NCBI GenBank assembly: GCA_012910725.1
Contig: WNEG01000108.1
Coordinates: forward strand, 1 to 11,121
Reading direction: 5' to 3'
Source of the DNA: Candidatus Ethanoperedens thermophilum
GTDB lineage: Archaea > Halobacteriota > Methanosarcinia > Methanosarcinales > EX4572-44
DNA: 11,121 nucleotides
This document shows positions 6,268 through 11,121 of the stretch, one piece after another (the stretch's first letter is position 1; every line of letters begins with the position of its first letter). The notes under the pieces are model-generated. The model worked only from the letters and a program-made list of their open reading frames with translations. It did no database searches and was not told where the DNA came from. The translations under genes and the position numbers were made by a program.

Positions 6268-7188
6268 TTATGCGAGCTTTATTGGGTGGTTTTCTGGTTG
6301 TTCGATGCCGAAGTCCTTTACAGAGTCTGCTGCTATAATATCTGCCATTGCCACTGTTGGTGCAGCATACTTGGCATCTTCAATTGGGCCTATAAACAGT
6401 GAATTTGCACCCATCATAACACCAATAGAGTTGGCAGATATACCTGCAATATGGCGTACAATCATGCTTGGGTATTTCTTCAACCATGCCCATGATGACG
6501 GCACATTGTGTGCACCAAGACCTGTGGGCAAGCCAAACTTGGCTTTAGCTACTGAGAGCAATCTAAATGATGCACCTGCGCCATTCCCAACAGGCTGCAC
6601 ACCGGGATCGTACAGTATTTTCTTAAAGCCGCATTCCTTGGCTATGGGGAGCAAACCCCGATCTAGAAAGCCGCCGCCATCTTCAAGCAGTGCAATGCGT
6701 GCATGTACTGACGGGTCCTGCATATTAAATCCAAGTATAACAGCTGCCTCAACTTCTGCTTCTTTGAGAGCGTTGATTTCTTCCTCTTCAATCATCATGT
6801 TAATCGCATTGTACATCACGCGATCCCCATATCCAACTTCTGTTGTATGCTTGAGCCCAACATAGCGGGCTTTGATCTCTGCTGAATCGATAATAAATGG
6901 CCGATCTGTGTGTTCTGCTACAAAGTCAAGGCATTTCGGCATAAGTTCAGGAGTTACACCAACCGACTGAAATATGCATGGATTGCCTGTTTCATCACAC
7001 ACGGTCTCTGTTTCATTCATCAATGCTTCTGCTTTTGCTGCATCAAAAGTGTTGTTTTTGTCATCTACGATCTTATGTCCATCATAGAAGATTGTTGGAA
7101 TGAGGACAGTAGGATTTTCTCCTATCTGACCGCCAACTTTTACATTACCAATTTCAAGTATTTTTTGTTCTCTTGCATATTTATACAT
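6268..7188 (-). CDS. mtrH: tetrahydromethanopterin S-methyltransferase subunit H
   Basis: MtrH is the peripheral cytoplasmic subunit of Mtr. It transfers the methyl group between methyl-tetrahydromethanopterin and the cobamide carried by MtrA. The 306-residue length is normal. Family segments run through the protein: EIGNVKVGGQIGENPTVLIP (12-31), DSAEIKAR (101-108), LYDPGVQPVGNGAGASFR (192-209) and GLPTGLGAHNVPSSW (219-233), consistent with a pterin-binding TIM-barrel fold. There is no membrane segment. The gene starts at ATG 7188-7186, 12 bases after mtrG. Its GAGG ribosome binding site begins in the mtrG stop codon. It is the last Mtr gene, and no terminator follows. Confidence 0.97.
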   Translation of the reverse strand: MYKYAREQKILEIGNVKVGGQIGENPTVLIPTIFYDGHKIVDDKNNTFDAAKAEALMNETETVCDETGNPCIFQSVGVTPELMPKCLDFVAEHTDRPFIIDSAEIKARYVGLKHTTEVGYGDRVMYNAINMMIEEEEINALKEAEVEAAVILGFNMQDPSVHARIALLEDGGGFLDRGLLPIAKECGFKKILYDPGVQPVGNGAGASFRLLSVAKAKFGLPTGLGAHNVPSSWAWLKKYPSMIVRHIAGISANSIGVMMGANSLFIGPIEDAKYAAPTVAMADIIAADSVKDFGIEQPENHPIKLA

Positions 7189-7200
7189 AACTTTTCATCC

Positions 7201-7368
7201 TCACAAACCTATTATAAAGATTATAAGTAGTGCTACAACTATTCCATACAGCACCCCAATCCATCTTCCAATCATGATTCCTCTCTGCTGAAAGATCTCA
7301 GCAGAGGTGAATTCTACTCGTTCCTCGATTCTATTCATCTGGTTCATCATCTGTTCATATTCTGCCAT
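7201..7368 (-). CDS. mtrG: tetrahydromethanopterin S-methyltransferase subunit G
   Basis: This 55-residue gene fits the exact place of mtrG between mtrF and mtrH. The protein starts MAEYEQMMNQMNRIEERVEF, has an acidic helical N-terminus that continues to TSAEIFQQRG, then IGRW, and ends in one membrane helix (residues about 37-54, GVLYGIVVALLIIFIIG). MtrG is a small anchored subunit near the MtrA/MtrH site. It is on the short side for the family (roughly 60-85 residues), mostly through a brief N-terminus. ATG at 7368-7366 has GAGGTGAT about 8 bases upstream, overlapping the mtrF stop. The stop is TGA at 7203-7201. No other frame in this gap is as convincing. Confidence 0.9.
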   Translation of the reverse strand: MAEYEQMMNQMNRIEERVEFTSAEIFQQRGIMIGRWIGVLYGIVVALLIIFIIGL

Positions 7369-7380
7369 ACTTTTATCACC

Positions 7381-7587
7381 TCATAGAAGACCAAGCATTA
7401 CCAGTACAAAGGCAACCACAAACCCAAGAATAAAATATATTCGTGTGGAAAAAATGCCTGAAAATACTCGCTGGTCTCTTCCAATGATTAATTCACGCCG
7501 TTCAAGTTCATCAATCATACGATTGTATTCTTTCAACTGCGGCGTGGCAAGCATAGGTATCATTTCACTACGATCACTACTACTCAT
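7381..7587 (-). CDS. mtrF: tetrahydromethanopterin S-methyltransferase subunit F
   Basis: MtrF is a small single-span subunit of the Mtr complex. The 68 residues show the family pattern: a polar N-terminus (MIPMLATPQLKEYNRMIDEL), an amphipathic stretch with ELIIGRDQRVFSGI (32-45), and a C-terminal membrane helix (50-68, IYFILGFVVAFVLVMLGLL). The ATG overlaps the mtrA stop as ATGA (7587-7584), a sign of coupled translation, and AGGAGG lies about 8 bases before it. Its exact role in the complex is not known to me beyond being a structural subunit. Confidence 0.93.
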   Translation of the reverse strand: MSSSDRSEMIPMLATPQLKEYNRMIDELERRELIIGRDQRVFSGIFSTRIYFILGFVVAFVLVMLGLL

Positions 7588-8294
7588 CCTAATAACCTCC
7601 TGATTCCAAAGATCACTATAGTTAGAACCAGTCCAAGAACAAAGCCTTCATACAAGCCTGCTACAAGCCCGGCTGTTATCTTTTGAAGCTTTCCAAGATC
7701 CTTGTATTCAGATTCTATCATACGCACCCGTGATTCAATAGATGCTACTTCTGCTGTGTGTGCAACGACACCAACCACTTCTTCTTCTCCAACACCACCG
7801 AATTTGACGACCATTGGGTCTTCTTCGTATGGTTCCTGTTTTGGCAGAGCATCTATCGCTTTCTCTATCTGGCCGATATCTTCCACGTTTAAAAGATCAA
7901 CGACATCCACCATCTGGTCCCTGAATCGTTGAATGGCTTCTGCTGGAAGATTGGAAATATAAGGTATTGCACCTGGCGCACCGATGATGTGTCCGTCATC
8001 TTCTGCACCATTCTTGTAGAATGCAAGCCATGATGCACCTGATATGTGACCGTGTACCTCTGAGCCACAGAGTACCAGATATCTAAGGTTAGAATTGGAT
8101 ACAATGTTTGCGACTACCTTCTCTATTCCAATGTTCTCTGTCTTAGAGGGGCCTGACATAGCAGCTTTCTTTATAAGCCTTGCATCATCAAGTTCACTTC
8201 CAAGGGTGACAATTGCTACCTGGCTGTTGGGATCTCCTACAATGTAAGAACCTGCTACTGGGGGCCATTTTTCTACATATTTATCGTCTGCCAT
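7584..8294 (-). CDS. mtrA: tetrahydromethanopterin S-methyltransferase subunit A (corrinoid-binding)
   Basis: MtrA carries the cobamide (5-hydroxybenzimidazolyl cobamide in methanogens) that shuttles the methyl group between MtrH and coenzyme M. Cobalt coordination and methylation drive the conformational change linked to sodium translocation. The 236-residue protein has the soluble domain with WPPVAGSYIVG (10-20), VAIVTLGSEL (26-35) and LVLCGSEVHGHISG (73-86). His83 is in the place of the conserved axial histidine (His84 in the Methanothermobacter protein). GAPGAIPYISNLP (105-117) follows. A linker with a predicted helix (185-205) leads to a C-terminal membrane anchor (about 209-230). ATG 8294 follows the mtrB stop by 1 base, with GGAGTGAT upstream. 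Confidence 0.97.
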   Translation of the reverse strand: MADDKYVEKWPPVAGSYIVGDPNSQVAIVTLGSELDDARLIKKAAMSGPSKTENIGIEKVVANIVSNSNLRYLVLCGSEVHGHISGASWLAFYKNGAEDDGHIIGAPGAIPYISNLPAEAIQRFRDQMVDVVDLLNVEDIGQIEKAIDALPKQEPYEEDPMVVKFGGVGEEEVVGVVAHTAEVASIESRVRMIESEYKDLGKLQKITAGLVAGLYEGFVLGLVLTIVIFGIRRLLG

Positions 8295-8295
8295 T

Positions 8296-8601
8296 TTACA
8301 TCACTCCACTAAGTCCAAGTGCTAAGAGTGCCGCCATCAACATGCCAAAGATAAAACCATAGGCAAAATTACTCACTCTACCAAGATTTCGGAATATGCC
8401 TTCCCTGTTTGGATAGGTAATTAATGGAGTTGTCATTGGATCAAGCGATTCGAAAAGGTCGTCTGCGATGTTTTCAAGCTTATCGAGTCTGTCAGTCATA
8501 ATGGCGAGATTGGCAGTGATGTTGTGTTCATCCATCTCACCTATTATGCCAAGTTCTGGATCAATTGCTACATTTTCATCAAGGTCTATTAATACATACA
8601 T
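8296..8601 (-). CDS. mtrB: tetrahydromethanopterin S-methyltransferase subunit B
   Basis: MtrB is a small membrane-anchored subunit between MtrC and MtrA in the operon. The 101-residue product has a soluble acidic part (VAIDPELGIIGEMDE, then ITANLAIMTDRLDKLENIAD), the characteristic ESLDP (51-55) and a C-terminal membrane helix (about 78-98, NFAYGFIFGMLMAALLALGL). I chose ATG at 8601-8599, 5 bases after GAGGTGAT. An in-frame GTG at 8604 would add one residue but leaves only 2 bases from the ribosome binding site. The gap to mtrC is 11 bases. Confidence 0.94.
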   Translation of the reverse strand: MYVLIDLDENVAIDPELGIIGEMDEHNITANLAIMTDRLDKLENIADDLFESLDPMTTPLITYPNREGIFRNLGRVSNFAYGFIFGMLMAALLALGLSGVM

Positions 8602-8612
8602 CACACATCACC

Positions 8613-9398
8613 TCAATGGTCTACTCCTGCTGGATAACCTGCCCATACGATATCATACACCTCTTGTTTGACACGTTTCCACCATATACTAACAAAGATT
8701 ACAAAGCCTATAATGCTTACAATCAACATTCCAAGTGCTGGAATAAATGGTGTGTTTGGAAGCAGTATACCGACAAACCCGAATAGTGCTGTTAGAAGCG
8801 CTGCTTCACACATTGCAAGCATCAGTGTTCTTGGTTGATTCTCGTCTGCTCCAAGGTTTCCATTGTATGGGTGCAGTACTCCAATGGCTATAGCTATGTA
8901 TATCAGTGGATAGATATAATAAACTGTTGTACCAGCCATTCCAACACCTCCTGCAAGCACTTCAAGAATTATAAGCGTGATAATTCCTGTTGATCCTGCA
9001 ATGATGGCACTGTTAATCTCAATTCTTGGTATCTTCATAACTATGATCTTATTGGCACAAAACCCTGCTGCATAACCAAGGAGGGTCGCAACCGCAATCT
9101 CTAAGAATGGGCTGTATGCAGTTGTTTCGATAAACTGTGATGCAAATACAACGGTTGCACCACATGCTGTGCCCCAGTATCCTATCGATGATGTACCTGT
9201 GCCAAGTCCATACCTGCACAGGAACTCTACGCATCCTGCTGCCGCTATAAAAGCAGGCCATATAAGGATGATGCTGATAAAGGAGAGATTTGGATTTAGT
9301 GCTGTTATAAAGTAACTGATAATTCCTGTTATAACTGCCAGAATGTAAAGTTTATAGTTTGGTATCTCTTTTTTTTCTACCGATTGTTCGTCTGTCAT
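8613..9398 (-). CDS. mtrC: tetrahydromethanopterin S-methyltransferase subunit C
   Basis: MtrC is one of the three polytopic subunits (C, D, E) thought to form the sodium-conducting membrane part of Mtr. The 261-residue protein has a short charged N-terminus and about seven hydrophobic segments, among them 17-34, 41-56, 102-115, 131-150, 158-175, 197-213 and 219-240. A loop at 176-191 (HPYNGNLGADENQPRT) fits a conserved cytoplasmic region. Methanogen MtrC proteins have similar length and hydropathy. ATG 9398 begins 1 base after the mtrD stop, with GGTGGTGAT inside the end of mtrD, so the two are translationally linked. Confidence 0.93.
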   Translation of the reverse strand: MTDEQSVEKKEIPNYKLYILAVITGIISYFITALNPNLSFISIILIWPAFIAAAGCVEFLCRYGLGTGTSSIGYWGTACGATVVFASQFIETTAYSPFLEIAVATLLGYAAGFCANKIIVMKIPRIEINSAIIAGSTGIITLIILEVLAGGVGMAGTTVYYIYPLIYIAIAIGVLHPYNGNLGADENQPRTLMLAMCEAALLTALFGFVGILLPNTPFIPALGMLIVSIIGFVIFVSIWWKRVKQEVYDIVWAGYPAGVDH

Positions 9399-9399
9399 T

Positions 9400-10089
9400 T
9401 TATATCACCACCACTGATGCGTATACAAAAACTGCTGTGATTACACTTACAATCAAACATGATGCAAATGTCTTGTGCATAAGTTTCATCTTTTTGTCAG
9501 TCATACCCTCTGATTTTCCTACAAGTACGTATGCTGGAACCACACAGTTGATCAGGAATACGCCTGCTCCAATCATACCTGCGATGGTTATTGCTGTAGT
9601 AGATTCTAATATCGGGTTGATCATCTCATAAACTGATACAAACACCAGTGAGCCGCCAGCTCCACCAAGTAATGCACCTATAATGCCACTTAATGCTGTT
9701 GTCGTAGGCATGGAATGTCCATCTGTACCAGGTGACATGAATGGCTTCTGTCTCCACCCTGTAATCGGGTCTTTATCATAACTGCCTGCAACAGGTGCCA
9801 CACCTGTACCAAATGCACATATTGTATTTGCAAGCAGCATGGTACAGATAATCATCAATGCTGATCCCATAGCACCTGAAAGCACCACTATAGGAACACT
9901 TTCACCTACCATGTAGCCAGCAGCATATAATCCTGCAAGACCGCAGCCTGTTGAAAGCATGGATGGTCCTGTTGCGATTCCTGTGGATGCTGACATTGCA
10001 CCAACAGCGCTTGCCGGTATAAAGTGAACGCAGATGCCAACAATGATGCCTCCAATAATAATTCCAATCATTCCTGTTATTGGATCCAT
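9400..10089 (-). CDS. mtrD: tetrahydromethanopterin S-methyltransferase subunit D
   Basis: MtrD is a polytopic subunit of the sodium-pumping methyltransferase. The 229-residue sequence shows several membrane helices (about 5-22, 48-61, 64-90, 133-153, 166-190 and 209-228) and family loops: GTGVAPVAGSYDKDPITGW (94-112) and SPGTDGHSMPTTT (119-131), where relatives have a GTEGHGIPT-like sequence. The start ATG at 10089-10087 lies 2 bases after the mtrE stop, preceded by GGAGG about 10 bases upstream. Length and N-terminus (MDPITGMIGIIIGG) match the family. Confidence 0.95.
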   Translation of the reverse strand: MDPITGMIGIIIGGIIVGICVHFIPASAVGAMSASTGIATGPSMLSTGCGLAGLYAAGYMVGESVPIVVLSGAMGSALMIICTMLLANTICAFGTGVAPVAGSYDKDPITGWRQKPFMSPGTDGHSMPTTTALSGIIGALLGGAGGSLVFVSVYEMINPILESTTAITIAGMIGAGVFLINCVVPAYVLVGKSEGMTDKKMKLMHKTFASCLIVSVITAVFVYASVVVI

Positions 10090-10091
10090 AA

Positions 10092-11006
10092 TTATGCATC
10101 CTCCTGACCCGGATAAGGTCCGTAACTGTCTCTTGTGTATTTTTCAAGCCTATTAAGGAAGATGAACAGTATTGCTACAATCACTGCCTCAAGAATGATT
10201 GATGTCCACGGCCCTGCAAATGTAAACAGTCGTGACCACCCGTCAAGAAATATGAGCAATCCAAAGGCGAGAGCTGTGATGGTGCCGCCAAACCTCATGC
10301 AAAAGTACGGCGTGTCTACTGAATTTCGATATCCATATTCTCCCTTGATGTCAATATCTCCCTGGTTTGATATGGCAATACCTGAGCCAAAGGGAAGATG
10401 CTGGTATAAACGCTCTGCACCATAGTGTATGTCACCAGTGCCTGATGCTATACTGCCAAGAGTTATGCCCATAAATAGGGCAATTAGCGGTGGAGCAAAG
10501 GAGTTTCCAAGAATTCCGGATGCGACAAAGGAAAGCAGTGTGAGTAGAAGAGCTGTTAAAAAACAAAGCCCCATACTGTATGGAAGTGGTGTGAGCAGTG
10601 CATGCCAGTAAAGCGGCTGCTTAAATGAAACCATACTTGTAATCCTGGATATGTGAGCAAAGATGCCAAAACAGCCCTGTACAAGGGCTATGACAGCTGC
10701 ACCCGCGACTGCTGCAAAGAATACAGCATAATACTGCCCTATTCCAAGGTCTACAAAACGCCATGAAAGAAGGAGTGCTATCGTACATGCCCCTGCTGCC
10801 CATAATCCATTCTGCGGTGGCTCTCCGGCTATGGCTTTATTATAATATGTTATAATGTGTCCTATCTGCGGTGCCAGCTGGACCTGTGAGTTTGGATTGC
10901 TTGAAGAACCAGCATCGGATTCTGCATCCTCAATAATACCGGCTATAAAAGCAATGGCTCCTGCAAGTCCAACGCCAATCATTAAAGTTAGTGTTACAGG
11001 TTCCAT
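10092..11006 (-). CDS. mtrE: tetrahydromethanopterin S-methyltransferase subunit E
   Basis: MtrE is the first gene of the operon and a polytopic subunit of the Mtr sodium pump. The 304-residue product carries the conserved loops EDAESDAGSSSNPNSQVQL (26-44, followed by APQIGH) and GSIASGTGDIHYGAERLYQ (184-202), with LPFGSGI after the second. About six hydrophobic helices are visible (5-23, 70-82, 92-110, 143-160, 172-187 and 240-255, with a last one near 268-285). The C-terminus ends in a charged tail. Between the loops the sequence differs strongly from the Methanosarcina version I remember. The ATG at 11006-11004 matches the family N-terminus (MEP) but has no visible Shine-Dalgarno sequence. 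A TATA box 24 bases upstream suggests a leaderless transcript. Confidence 0.96.
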   Translation of the reverse strand: MEPVTLTLMIGVGLAGAIAFIAGIIEDAESDAGSSSNPNSQVQLAPQIGHIITYYNKAIAGEPPQNGLWAAGACTIALLLSWRFVDLGIGQYYAVFFAAVAGAAVIALVQGCFGIFAHISRITSMVSFKQPLYWHALLTPLPYSMGLCFLTALLLTLLSFVASGILGNSFAPPLIALFMGITLGSIASGTGDIHYGAERLYQHLPFGSGIAISNQGDIDIKGEYGYRNSVDTPYFCMRFGGTITALAFGLLIFLDGWSRLFTFAGPWTSIILEAVIVAILFIFLNRLEKYTRDSYGPYPGQEDA

Positions 11007-11030
11007 AATACTTTTGCATATACAATCGCA

Positions 11031-11038
11031 TTATATAA
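11031..11038 (-). promoter_or_regulatory. TATA box of the mtr operon
   Basis: TTATATAA, a classic methanogen box A, is preceded on the minus strand by AGAAACCG, a plausible BRE. Its centre is about 28 bases upstream of the mtrE ATG, so transcription should start within a few bases of the start codon. This fits the lack of a ribosome binding site before mtrE. Confidence 0.6.
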
Positions 11039-11076
11039 CGGTTTCTAATTTGTTCTAAGAAACGGAAAAATAATAT

Positions 11077-11086
11077 TTTTATAAAA
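11077..11086 (-). promoter_or_regulatory. possible second, upstream TATA element for mtrE
   Basis: TTTTATAAAA within A/T-rich DNA could give a start near 11055 and a leader of about 49 bases. The region has several A/T runs, so this is weaker than the element at 11031-11038. I see no gene in 11039-11121. Confidence 0.25.
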
Positions 11087-11121
11087 TCCAATAATAATTA
11101 TTGTAATCAAGTTTTTTTGCT

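Noticed and set aside
6305..6865. 186-codon plus-strand open frame opposite mtrH
   Set aside because: It is the antisense shadow of a certain gene. The translation is rich in Ser, Pro and Ala without domain character, and there is no ribosome binding site.
9902..10147. Minus-strand 81-codon frame across the mtrE/mtrD junction
   Set aside because: It is an out-of-frame reading of mtrD and the end of mtrE, with an unnatural Cys/Trp/Arg-rich composition.
5190..11006. Assignment to ANME-1
   Set aside because: A well-conserved Mer is present, whereas typical ANME-1 genomes are reported to lack it. Gene order alone does not separate the remaining methanogen and methanotroph groups.
1..11121. CRISPR arrays, tRNA or rRNA genes, insertion sequences
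   Set aside because: I saw no regularly spaced repeats, no cloverleaf-like sequence and no transposase or terminal inverted repeats on either strand.

Overview
This window comes from a methane-cycling archaeon. The reasons are a complete membrane methyltransferase (Mtr) operon in the classical order E-D-C-B-A-F-G-H, a Mer reductase directly behind it, archaeal TATA-type promoters, strong GGAGG/GGTGAT ribosome binding sites and tightly packed genes. It could be a methanogen or an anaerobic methanotroph. A true mer gene argues against a typical ANME-1 genome, where Mer is reported to be missing, but the sequence alone does not fix the lineage. The proteins are clearly diverged from the Methanosarcina versions I remember.

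Layout. Almost everything from 11006 down to 1424 lies on the minus strand, so the main transcription unit reads right to left: mtrE, mtrD, mtrC, mtrB, mtrA, mtrF, mtrG (a 55-aa gene at 7201-7368, easily missed), mtrH, mer, a tungsten aldehyde:ferredoxin oxidoreductase (AOR), a DUF2193-type protein of unknown function, and a small helix-turn-helix protein. The unit ends in a hairpin plus T-tract at 1408-1432. The Mtr genes overlap or are separated by 1-12 bases. mer has its own TATA element and a TTG start. The AOR and DUF2193 genes are 5 bases apart, and the HTH gene follows immediately.

How the genes work together. Mtr moves the methyl group between tetrahydromethanopterin (or tetrahydrosarcinapterin) and coenzyme M, coupled to sodium transport. 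Mer interconverts methyl- and methylene-tetrahydromethanopterin with F420. These are neighbouring steps of one pathway. AOR, DUF2193 and the HTH protein form a second block behind them; its link to C1 metabolism is suggested only by position.

The left 1.4 kb is different: A/T-rich and loosely organised. It holds a frameshifted small minus-strand ORF and an unrecognised His-rich minus-strand gene. That gene stops at an in-frame TAG, beyond which the frame stays open for 35 codons and encodes a plausible membrane helix. At the left edge is the 3' end of a plus-strand gene that ends in TAG-TGA. All twelve genes of the main unit end in TAA or TGA, so the two TAG codons stand out; pyrrolysine decoding or simple gene decay are both possible. 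I found no tRNA, rRNA, CRISPR array or insertion sequence.
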